From: Actinomycetota bacterium
GTDB taxonomy: Bacteria > Actinomycetota > Actinomycetes > Nanopelagicales > Nanopelagicaceae
Reading direction: 5' to 3'
DNA length: 64,000 bases
Assembly: GCA_009699575.1 (NCBI GenBank)
Contig: WLNY01000005.1
Location: 1-64,000, forward strand
The translations under genes and the position numbers were made by a program. The notes beneath the pieces are model-generated. The model searched no databases. It saw nothing but the letters and a program-made list of their open reading frames with translations, and was not told the DNA's origin. Shown one piece after another: positions 10,614-19,427 of the stretch; position 1 is the first letter of the stretch, and every line of letters begins with the position of its first letter.

Positions 10614-11795
10614 ATGCGTTGGTTAACTGCTGGTGAATCACATGGACCTGCTCTCACTGCAATAGTTGAGGGACTCCCTTCTCATATACACGTGGACTCA
10701 TCTGTAATTGATAAAGACCTCTCACGTCGTCGCTTGGGATATGGCCGTGGAGCGCGTCAAAATTTTGAAGCCGATAAAATTACCATCAAAGGCGGAATCA
10801 GATTAGGCGTTAGTCAAGGTGGACCCATAGCCATTGAAATTGGTAATTCGGAGTGGCCCAAGTGGGAACAAGTCATGTCGGCTGATCCCGTAGACCCAGC
10901 GCTGATTGAAAATCTTGCACGTAATGCACCTCTATCAAGACCGCGCCCGGGGCATGCAGATCTCGTAGGTATGCAAAAGTACGATTTCGATGATGCGCGA
11001 CCAATTCTTGAACGAGCCAGCGCTCGTGAGACCGCAGCAAGAGTTGCTCTTGGAGCAATTGCGCGGGCGTTCCTTGAGCAAAGTATTGGAATAACTCTTC
11101 TTAGTCATGTAATTTCTATTGGCACCGTACGGGTTCCTGATGAAGTTCCACTTCCACATAAAGGCGATATGCAGCGCATTGATGCAGATCCTGTTCGTTG
11201 CGCCGATGAGGATACGAGCGCATTGATGGTGGCTGAGATCGATGCAGCACACGCTGATGGCGACACTCTTGGGGGAGTGATCGAAGTGTTGGTTTTTGAT
11301 GCGCCTCCTGGACTTGGATCGCATGTTCATTGGGACCGCCGACTTGACTCACGCTTAGCTGGCGCCCTGATGGGAATTCAGGCGATAAAAGGTGTCGAGT
11401 TAGGGGACGGATTTCACAGTGCGACTCGACGAGGATCTGTTGCTCACGATGAAATAGAGAAGAATAGTTTAGGCAAAATAACCCGACGCACCGATCGCGC
11501 TGGCGGGACTGAAGGTGGCATGTCTAACGGGGAAATCTTGCGAATAAGTGCGGCCATGAAACCAATTTCTACTATTCCGAAGGCGCTAGACACAATTGAT
11601 GTTGTTACTGGCGAACCAGCCAAGGCAATTAATCAACGTTCAGATGTGTGCGCTGTTCCAGCTGCAGGGATTGTTGCCGAAGCGATGGTTGCACTTGTAC
11701 TAGCCGAGGCTGTGCTTGAAAAGTTCGGCGGAGATAGTGTGGCTGAAACAAATCGAAATTACCTTTCTTACATGAAAAATTTGCGATTTAGTTAA
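10614..11795 (+). CDS. aroC: Chorismate synthase
   Basis: A 393-residue FMN-dependent enzyme converting EPSP to chorismate. Signature blocks are visible: GESHGPAL (residues 7-14), RRRLGYGRG (39-47), [20 protein letters not shown] (105-124) and [17 protein letters not shown] 44-nt gap follows aroE, and the ATG is preceded at exactly 6 nt by CACAAT (10602-10607), a weak -10-like element, so a second leaderless transcript is possible. It is followed 5 nt later by aroK. Length and motifs are normal. Confidence 0.96.
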   Translation: MRWLTAGESHGPALTAIVEGLPSHIHVDSSVIDKDLSRRRLGYGRGARQNFEADKITIKGGIRLGVSQGGPIAIEIGNSEWPKWEQVMSADPVDPALIENLARNAPLSRPRPGHADLVGMQKYDFDDARPILERASARETAARVALGAIARAFLEQSIGITLLSHVISIGTVRVPDEVPLPHKGDMQRIDADPVRCADEDTSALMVAEIDAAHADGDTLGGVIEVLVFDAPPGLGSHVHWDRRLDSRLAGALMGIQAIKGVELGDGFHSATRRGSVAHDEIEKNSLGKITRRTDRAGGTEGGMSNGEILRISAAMKPISTIPKALDTIDVVTGEPAKAINQRSDVCAVPAAGIVAEAMVALVLAEAVLEKFGGDSVAETNRNYLSYMKNLRFS

Positions 11796-11800
11796 CTTAT

Positions 11801-12307
11801 ATGACGCCTACTGTCATTTTAATTGGCCCTCCAGGAGCGGGAAAAACATCTGTTGGAAGAAATCTTGCAAGACTCATGCGAGTTGAATTCAATGACACTG
11901 ATACTCTCATTGAAGCCAAAGAAAAGATGAGCATCTCCGACATTTTTGTTGATAAAGGGGAGCCATTTTTTCGTGAAATCGAGAAAGAAGTACTACGCGA
12001 TTCTATGCGTGATTGCACAGGCGTCCTAAGTCTTGGAGGAGGTGCAGTGCTTTCAGAGGAATCGCAAGCGCTGCTTCGGTCGAGTAGCTCATCAATAATT
12101 TTCCTAGACGTTTCGCTAGCAAGTGCGGCACCCCGGATTGGCTTTAATAGAGATAGACCACTTCTCCTAGGCAACCCGCGCGCGCAATGGCAGGACCTCA
12201 TGAATAAGCGCAGGCCGATTTACGAATCGTTAGCAACTCATACTTTGCTGACAGATCAAAGTAATCCAGCACAAACTGCCGAGGCAATTGTTAAGATAAT
12301 CAAATGA
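11801..12307 (+). CDS. aroK: Shikimate kinase
   Basis: A 168-residue P-loop kinase phosphorylating shikimate at O3. The Walker A GPPGAGKTS is at residues 8-16. The shikimate-binding Asp and Arg lie in FNDTD (about 31-35) and FFREIEKEV (about 57), and LSLGGGAV near residue 79 is the conserved Gly-rich loop. The stop overlaps the aroB ATG by 4 nt, a coupling seen across Actinobacteria. Confidence 0.94.
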   Translation: MTPTVILIGPPGAGKTSVGRNLARLMRVEFNDTDTLIEAKEKMSISDIFVDKGEPFFREIEKEVLRDSMRDCTGVLSLGGGAVLSEESQALLRSSSSSIIFLDVSLASAAPRIGFNRDRPLLLGNPRAQWQDLMNKRRPIYESLATHTLLTDQSNPAQTAEAIVKIIK

Positions 12308-13359
12308 AGTTTGTTGAAGTTCATGCCGAGCACGACTACAAAGTTGAAATCGGCACCAACTGGCGTGATTTTGTTCTCTCTGGGACTGAGGGTCGCAGTC
12401 AGGTCGCAATTATTCATTCTCAAAACCGATTACCTGCGATGCATGAGCTCCCAAGTGTTGATGCGCACGTGCATTATTTTCCAGTTCCAGATGGCGAAGC
12501 AGGAAAGAGCGCTCAAGTCCTACTGCAGTTATGGGACTGGTTGGGAGCTGCAGGATTTACTCGCAGTGATCTCATTGTTGGTATTGGTGGTGGCACGATT
12601 ACCGATCTCGCAGGATTTGTGGCCGCCACGTGGCTCCGCGGTATAGATTGGATTGCAATTCCAACGACGCTAGCTGGAGCAGTGGACGCGGCTGTCGGTG
12701 GGAAAACTGGAATTAATAGTGAGTATGGGAAAAATCTAGTTGGCTCTTTTCACTCTCCGAAGAGCGTGTATATCGATCTGCAGTGGCTTAACACTTTGAG
12801 TGACAGAGATTTTGCCGCGGGTATGGCCGAAGTAATCAAATGTGGTTTCATCGCTGACCCTTCAATTATCGAACGTGTCAAAGGTTTAAACATTAAGGAA
12901 ATTCGGGCTAGTAGCTCCTTGGTTGAATCCCTCGTACTCTCTGCAGTGCAGGTCAAAGCATCAGTCGTGTCTACGGATTTCAAAGATAATTTTGCTCGAG
13001 AGATTCTAAATTACGGTCATACCCTCGGTCATGCAGTTGAGAGAGATTCTAAGTATTCGCTTCGTCACGGTGAGGCCGTTTCCATTGGGATGATCTATGC
13101 AGCCGAACTTTCAGTTCTAGAGTTAGGACTAGATGTAAAGGTTGTGGCTGAGCACCGAGAAGTGCTCACTCGATTGGGCTTACCTACAACCTATCCTCGC
13201 GCCTCTTGGCCCTTGCTGTTATCGGCTATGGCATTGGATAAGAAATCGCGCGGTCGCGTTCTTCGATTTGTCGGAATCAAAGATATTGCGCAAACACAGA
13301 GAATTGAGGACCCAACTGAGGCTCATTTGCTCGCAGCATATGAGAAGGTAGCGCTATGA
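12304..13359 (+). CDS. aroB: 3-dehydroquinate synthase
   Basis: A 351-residue NAD- and metal-dependent enzyme converting DAHP to 3-dehydroquinate. Diagnostic parts are GIGGGTITDLAGFVAATWLRG (about residues 96-116), PTTLAGAVDAAVGGKTGIN (about 120-138) and the metal-binding GHTLGHAVE near 241, followed by RHGEAVSIGM. It overlaps aroK upstream and aroQ downstream by 4 nt each. The domain structure is intact. Confidence 0.95.
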   Translation: MKFVEVHAEHDYKVEIGTNWRDFVLSGTEGRSQVAIIHSQNRLPAMHELPSVDAHVHYFPVPDGEAGKSAQVLLQLWDWLGAAGFTRSDLIVGIGGGTITDLAGFVAATWLRGIDWIAIPTTLAGAVDAAVGGKTGINSEYGKNLVGSFHSPKSVYIDLQWLNTLSDRDFAAGMAEVIKCGFIADPSIIERVKGLNIKEIRASSSLVESLVLSAVQVKASVVSTDFKDNFAREILNYGHTLGHAVERDSKYSLRHGEAVSIGMIYAAELSVLELGLDVKVVAEHREVLTRLGLPTTYPRASWPLLLSAMALDKKSRGRVLRFVGIKDIAQTQRIEDPTEAHLLAAYEKVAL

Positions 13360-13796
13360 AGGTATCAATAATTAATGGCCCCAATTTGTCTCGATTAGAT
13401 ATTAGGGATTCTTCAATCTATGGGGATCTAGATTATGCCGAATTAGTTTCCTTCGTCCAAGCCGCGGCTACGACGCATGGTTTCGCAGCACACATTCGCC
13501 AAAGCGATAGTGAGTCAGAGATTATTTCCTGGCTCCATGAAGCAGCAGATGAATCTGTGCCTGTGATTATTAATCCTGCAGCATTTACTCACTACTCGTA
13601 TGCGATTCGAGATGCAGCTGAGCTCGTTAAGGCTCCGCTCATTGAAGTTCACCTCTCCAATCCTTTGTCGCGAGAAGAATTCAGGCACACATCTGTAATC
13701 TCCGGCGTGGCTAATGGGACCATCGCGGGATTTGGCCCAAACTCCTATGTTTTAGCCCTTATTGCGCTCAAAGCATTGATTGAATCAACCACATAG
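13356..13796 (+). CDS. aroQ: 3-dehydroquinate dehydratase, type II
   Basis: A 146-residue type II dehydroquinase. The N-terminal INGPNLSRLDIRDSSIYG matches the family's NGPNLNLLG-R-EP-IYG, with the catalytic Tyr in IYG (about residue 22) and the flexible lid Arg just before it. NPAAFTHYSYAIRDA (about 70-84) holds the catalytic His, and EVHLSN follows near 94-99. The lid loop is slightly divergent (SRLDIRDSS). It ends the aro block, and a 122-nt leader then separates it from efp. Confidence 0.92.
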   Translation: MKVSIINGPNLSRLDIRDSSIYGDLDYAELVSFVQAAATTHGFAAHIRQSDSESEIISWLHEAADESVPVIINPAAFTHYSYAIRDAAELVKAPLIEVHLSNPLSREEFRHTSVISGVANGTIAGFGPNSYVLALIALKALIESTT

Positions 13797-13918
13797 TAAA
13801 TCTCTTGGGGTTGTGAATGTGTTGAATATTTACAGGTATCCTTAACCTCTTGACTATCGAAGTCGATAGCCGATCTTCGCAGTGAGATCGAAATGAACGA
13901 AATGAGCGTGGACCTACC
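13797..13918 (+). promoter_or_regulatory. Structured efp leader with two tandem hairpins
   Basis: Two perfect inverted repeats lie one base apart: CTATCG-AAGT-CGATAG at 13854-13869 and CGATCT-8nt-AGATCG at 13871-13890. They are followed by a direct repeat CGAAATGA (13889-13896 and 13898-13905). Neither hairpin is followed by a T-run, so neither looks like an intrinsic terminator. TTGACT at 13850-13855 resembles a -35, but I find only a poor -10 after it. A 15-residue reading frame starting at ATG 13893 and ending at 13940 overlaps the efp start out of frame. Confidence 0.5.
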
Positions 13919-14476
13919 GTGGCATCAACAAATGATTTAAAAAATGGAATGACCTTAGATATAGAAGGTCAACTGTGGAACGTAGTCGAGTTCCAACACG
14001 TCAAGCCAGGCAAGGGTCCAGCATTCGTGCGCACGAAACTAAAGTCAGTTATGACAGGAAAAGTTGTAGATAAAACTTTTAACGCAGGTGTAAAAATTGA
14101 GATTGCAATACTTGAGAAGCGAGAAATGAACTTTCTCTACAAAGATGGCGAAGATTTCGTTTTCATGGATAATAAAACATTTGATCAGACCAATATCTCC
14201 GCAAGTGTCGTAGGAGGAGCAGCTGATTACATGCTAGAAAATACAGAGGCGATTGTTGCAGTCCACGAAGGCAACCCTTTGTATATAGAACTTGCTGCAT
14301 CAGTTGCTCTGACCGTGACATACACCGAGCCCGGAATTCAAGGAGATCGCTCATCTGGTGGTACCAAGCCAGCCACTGTTGAGACCGGTATTGAAATTCA
14401 AGTTCCCCTGTTTATTAAACAGGATGAATTAATACTTGTAGACACTCGCGACGGATCGTACTTGGGTCGCGCCTAA
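13919..14476 (+). CDS. efp: Translation elongation factor P
   Basis: A 185-residue EF-P with three OB/KOW domains. It relieves ribosome stalling at polyproline stretches. The domain I loop reads [12 protein letters not shown] with Lys32 at the tip. This PGKGP form is the palindromic loop of the actinobacterial EF-P subgroup, reported to act without post-translational modification in Corynebacterium. The GTG start gives [11 protein letters not shown], the standard family start, but the upstream Shine-Dalgarno is poor. nusB starts 2 nt after the stop. The leader with two hairpins is described separately. Confidence 0.96.
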   Translation: MASTNDLKNGMTLDIEGQLWNVVEFQHVKPGKGPAFVRTKLKSVMTGKVVDKTFNAGVKIEIAILEKREMNFLYKDGEDFVFMDNKTFDQTNISASVVGGAADYMLENTEAIVAVHEGNPLYIELAASVALTVTYTEPGIQGDRSSGGTKPATVETGIEIQVPLFIKQDELILVDTRDGSYLGRA

Positions 14477-14478
14477 AG

Positions 14479-14901
14479 GTGTCGGCTCGAAGTAAGGCAC
14501 GAAAACAGTCGTTAGACATTCTCTACGAATGCGACATTCGCGGAACCTCTCCATTGGAGACCCTAGAATCTCGCGACATAGAAGTGGAGGGTCCAGATGC
14601 ACGCCCTATTCGTGAATACACAAAGAATTTGATTGCGGGAGTATCACTTCATCAACGTAAGATAGATGAACTCATTTCTACCTATGCCAAAGGGTGGGAT
14701 ATGGATCGACTTCCAGCAGTGGATCGAAATATTTTGCGCCTAGGCATATACGAAATATTGTGGGAGAGCGAGCTTCCCGATGCTGTTGCTATTGATGAGG
14801 CTTTGGACTTAGCCAAGGATCTTTCAACAGATGAGTCTGCAGGTTATATCCACGGAGTTCTAGGTCGCATTGCTTCGATTAAAGAGGATTTGTCCCTTTA
14901 A
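14479..14901 (+). CDS. nusB: Transcription antitermination factor NusB
   Basis: A 140-residue all-helical NusB (SKARKQSLDILYECDIRG at the N terminus, RLPAVDRNILRLGIYEIL near residues 76-93, VAIDEALDLAKDLSTDESAGYIHGVLG near 101-127). NusB pairs with S10 (NusE) at boxA in rRNA antitermination. It starts with GTG 2 nt after efp. Its 3' end overlaps the end of the convergent bldD-type gene by 23 nt, so the two transcripts are complementary at their tails. The efp-nusB-bldD-pyrR order is the same as in Streptomyces. Confidence 0.94.
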   Translation: MSARSKARKQSLDILYECDIRGTSPLETLESRDIEVEGPDARPIREYTKNLIAGVSLHQRKIDELISTYAKGWDMDRLPAVDRNILRLGIYEILWESELPDAVAIDEALDLAKDLSTDESAGYIHGVLGRIASIKEDLSL

Positions 14902-15388
14902 TAATTAAACTTTCTCGCTCCAGCCATTCCAAAGTACTAGCACGAGAATTTTTGTGCATTAAGGCTATCGTTTCTAGGTCTGAGCCTCGAAGCGAGAGCA
15001 CTTCGCCATTCCAATCAGAACGTGCCGCGGCTATATGCGATAGAAAGTATGTAATGTCGGCGCACTCGGCTGCATAATGAGAAGTTGTCCGATTACGTAG
15101 TTTGCGCAAATCAAAAACGATTCTGGTTTCACCACATAGGGATTCAGTTGGGGGGATTTCGCTCAGTAATTGCGCCAGCGGAATGTCAAACAGATTTGCC
15201 AGTTGGATTGCACGCTTCACACTCAGAGCGCGTGTTCCCCGTTCATACGAGCCCATCACCACGGCTTTCACGGACCCTTTGCTCAGGATTTCCACATCCG
15301 CAAGGCTTAGTCGTCGTTGTTTTCGCAACGCGCGCAAGCGGGCAGCAATCGTGGAGGGAGTTGGCTGGGTAAAAAGTTGAGTTGTCAT
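14879..15388 (-). CDS. bldD: BldD-type transcriptional regulator
   Basis: A 169-residue protein with an N-terminal HTH_XRE domain (about residues 12-78: IAARLRALRKQRRLSLADVE, then GSYERGTRALSVKRAIQLA) and a C-terminal domain like Streptomyces BldD. The c-di-GMP signature RxD-X8-RxxD is present as Arg123-Ser-Asp125, eight residues, Arg134-Gly-Ser-Asp137. In Streptomyces, tetrameric c-di-GMP bridges two BldD C-terminal domains so that the protein represses development genes. The locus between nusB and pyrR is the bldD locus in Streptomyces, which supports orthology. Its targets here are unknown, since a streamlined planktonic cell would not sporulate. It diverges from pyrR across a 124-nt region. 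Confidence 0.85.
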   Translation of the reverse strand: MTTQLFTQPTPSTIAARLRALRKQRRLSLADVEILSKGSVKAVVMGSYERGTRALSVKRAIQLANLFDIPLAQLLSEIPPTESLCGETRIVFDLRKLRNRTTSHYAAECADITYFLSHIAAARSDWNGEVLSLRGSDLETIALMHKNSRASTLEWLERESLIIKGTNPL

Positions 15389-15437
15389 GTAAGCAGAGTA
15401 CGAGTGAAGGGGAAGGACACATCTAAGTTATCCACAC

Positions 15438-15469
15438 GTTGGGGAGTTGAAATGCTAGACTGCCCCAAC
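15438..15469. repeat. Inverted repeat flanking the pyrR -10 element
   Basis: GTTGGGG at 15438-15444 and CCCCAAC at 15463-15469 form a perfect 7-bp inverted repeat with an 18-nt spacer, arms about 25 bp centre to centre. The candidate -10 of the pyr operon lies inside. The spacing puts both arms on about the same face after two and a half turns, so it could be an operator as well as a chance palindrome. The binding factor is unknown. Confidence 0.4.
15453..15461 (+). promoter_or_regulatory. Extended -10 element of the pyr operon
   Basis: TGCTAGACT has the extended -10 form TGn followed by TAGACT. It predicts a start near 15467-15469, giving a leader of about 45 nt that would include the whole PyrR hairpin. 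No good -35 is visible at normal spacing. Confidence 0.45.
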
Positions 15470-15481
15470 ATCCTTTAACGA

Positions 15482-15506
15482 CCCGTCCTGCGAGGCGGGG
15501 AAGGAG
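15482..15506 (+). promoter_or_regulatory. PyrR-binding RNA hairpin sequestering the pyrR ribosome-binding site
   Basis: The RNA core UCCUGCGAGGC (15486-15496) fits the PyrR binding-loop consensus UCCNGNGAGGY exactly. The lower stem is CCCG (15482-15485) with CGGG (15496-15499), where the usual A-U closing pair is replaced by C-G. The Shine-Dalgarno AAGGAG (15501-15506) starts one base after the stem, 6 nt before the pyrR ATG. There is no downstream terminator, so control is probably translational: UMP-bound PyrR would hold the hairpin and block ribosomes, as proposed for mycobacteria. Confidence 0.8.
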
Positions 15507-15512
15507 ATTTAA

Positions 15513-16992
<1,480 letters not shown>

Positions 16993-16996
<4 letters not shown>

Positions 16997-18303
16997 ACAA
17001 AAATATCTTTCATCTAAAAGGCGGAAGTCTCGCAAGCGGAGAAAAAAGAGATGTTGTAATCTCAGAAGGAATCATCAAAGAAATCGGAGTGAGTATTACC
17101 TCCCCAGAAGGCGCTCTAGTTCTCGATGTTTCTGATTCAATAATTCTCTCAGGGCTAGTTGACCTACACACTCATTTGAGAGAACCCGGAAAAGAAGATT
17201 CAGAAACCGTGCGATCTGGGTCAAGGGCTGCTGCAAAAGGTGGATTCACTGCTATTTCTGCAATGGCAAACACCTCTCCTGTCGCCGATACCGCTGGCGT
17301 AGTGGAGCAAGTTTTTCGCCTTGGCAAAGACGCGGGATACTGCGATGTTTTTCCTATTGGCGCCATAACTCAAGGCCTGCATGGACGTGAGCTTTCAGAA
17401 ATGGGTGCAATGGCGGACAGCGCTGCTCGGGTTCGAATTTTCAGTGATGATGGAAATTGCGTTTCTGATCCAATGGTCATGAGACGCGCACTTGAATATG
17501 TCAAGAGCTTCGACGGACTTATAGCTCAGCATGCGCAAGACCCTACATTGACTCTTGATGCACAGATGAATGAAGGAGTCGTCTCGTCAGTGTTAGGACT
17601 AAAAGGGTGGCCAGCTGTTGCCGAGGAGGCAATTATTGCTCGAGATATTTTGTTGGCAGATCACGTGAAATCTCGTCTTCATATCTGTCATGTCACTACT
17701 GCAGGGGGAGTGGAAATCATTCGTTGGGCAAAGAGTCGCGGAATGAATGTAACCGCCGAAGTCACTCCACATCATCTTTTGCTAACGGATGAACTGGCTC
17801 GATCGTATGACCCAATATTTAAGGTTAATCCTCCGCTTCGTACTGAAAAAGACATCATGGCACTGAGAGAAGCTCTCTGTGATGGAACGATTGATATCGT
17901 TGCAACTGACCACGCGCCCCATCCTGCTGAGAGTAAAGAGTGCGAGTGGCAGGAGGCGGCCTTTGGGATGCTCGGCCTTGAAACTGCTCTTTCAATTGTT
18001 CAAAAAACTATGGTGGATTCTGGTTTGATGAATTGGGTAGATGTACAAAATCGCCTATCGATTCAACCTGCGGCGATAGCGAGATATCAAAGCCAGGGAC
18101 TAGAAGTACGCGTAGGAAATAGGGCGAACCTCACTGTGATTAATCCAGGCAAGTCATGGAAAGTCGATAGAGATTTAGTAGCCTCGCGAAGTAGGAATAC
18201 CCCATTTCATTCCATGGATCTTCCAGGAGTTGTCACTGAGACGTTTTTTAACGGCCGTGCGACGCTCTTGCGAGGAGAATTAGTTCAGGAGATGTCGTCA
18301 TGA
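16993..18303 (+). CDS. pyrC: Dihydroorotase, class I
   Basis: A 436-residue amidohydrolase cyclising carbamoyl aspartate. The metal site HTHLREPG is near residues 59-66. Further ligands are visible in AQHAQDP (about 177), [10 protein letters not shown] (about 230) and ATDHAPH (about 303-309). The length and the [11 protein letters not shown] form place it in the long class I family used by Gram-positive bacteria. It overlaps pyrB and carA by 4 nt on each side. Confidence 0.95.
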
Positions 18304-19427
18304 GCGCTGCTTACCTGGTACTAGATGACGGAAGAATTTTTGTAGGAAAATCGTGGGCTCAAACAGGCACAACGTTTGGTGAAGCAGTATTTCAAACTGG
18401 AATGACGGGATATCAAGAAACACTTACTGACCCGTCCTATCATAAACAAGTTGTAGTGATGACTGCTCCACACATCGGAAATACGGGAGTTAACCGCGAA
18501 GATTTAGAATCGAAGAGAATATGGGTTGCTGGGTTCGTAGTGAGAAATCCCTCGTCCATCACAAGTAATTGGCGCTCAGACGCGACGCTTGAAGATGAAT
18601 TAAAGGAAAACGATATTGTTGGAATTCAAGGCGTGGATACGCGAGCACTCACCCGCCACCTGCGCGATAGGGGTGCGATGAGGGTCGGTATTTTCTCGGG
18701 ACAGGATTTAACTCGCGAAGAGATGGTTATACAGGTTCGTAAACAACCCATCATGACAGGTGCCTACCTCACCGAAGACGTCTCTACTTCACAGACATAC
18801 GTTGTGCCTGCCCAAGGAGAAAAGAAATTCACTGTCGCTGCAATTGATTTGGGAATCAAGGCTGCTACTCCTAAAGCGCTGTCTTTACGAGGAGTAGAAG
18901 TTCATGTGATGCCATTTGATTCAACATTTGAAGAGATTATGTCAATCAAACCTGATGGAGTATTCCTATCAAATGGCCCAGGGGATCCGGCCACCATGAC
19001 TGAAGTCATCGCGGTGGTTCGTGAAATATTAGGCGCACATGTTCCTCTTTTTGGAATATGTTTCGGGCATCAAATCCTTGGGCGCGCGCTAGGTTTTGAA
19101 ACTTACAAGCTTCAATTTGGTCATCGGGGTATTAATCAACCGGTGATAGATAAGAAAACAGGTCAAGTGGAAATTACAGCGCATAATCATGGATTCGCAC
19201 TCGCTGCGCCAACAGATAGAACTTTTTCAACTGTGTATGGCCAAGGAGAGGTCACTCATGTGAGTCTCAATGACGGAGTTGTCGAAGGGCTGGCATTGAC
19301 TGAAACGCCTGCTTTTAGCGTGCAGTATCACCCAGAGGCGGCCGCTGGACCTCACGACGCAGATTATTTATTTGACCGTTTTATTTCGCTGATGCAAGAC
19401 AACCCTCAGAAATTGGAGGTGAAATAA
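18300..19427 (+). CDS. carA: Carbamoyl-phosphate synthase small subunit
   Basis: A 375-residue glutaminase subunit. An N-terminal CPSase_sm_chain domain ([21 protein letters not shown]) is followed by a class I glutamine amidotransferase with the nucleophile Cys in [15 protein letters not shown] (about residues 249-263) and a catalytic His in [11 protein letters not shown] near 340. It channels ammonia to CarB. The stop shares one base with the carB ATG (TAATG). Confidence 0.96.
   Translation: MSAAYLVLDDGRIFVGKSWAQTGTTFGEAVFQTGMTGYQETLTDPSYHKQVVVMTAPHIGNTGVNREDLESKRIWVAGFVVRNPSSITSNWRSDATLEDELKENDIVGIQGVDTRALTRHLRDRGAMRVGIFSGQDLTREEMVIQVRKQPIMTGAYLTEDVSTSQTYVVPAQGEKKFTVAAIDLGIKAATPKALSLRGVEVHVMPFDSTFEEIMSIKPDGVFLSNGPGDPATMTEVIAVVREILGAHVPLFGICFGHQILGRALGFETYKLQFGHRGINQPVIDKKTGQVEITAHNHGFALAAPTDRTFSTVYGQGEVTHVSLNDGVVEGLALTETPAFSVQYHPEAAAGPHDADYLFDRFISLMQDNPQKLEVK

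Noticed and set aside
15389..15437. BldD operator (palindrome of the Streptomyces consensus)
   Set aside because: I searched by eye for the published type of palindrome in the divergent region and found no adequate match; only the GTTGGGG/CCCCAAC repeat is reported.
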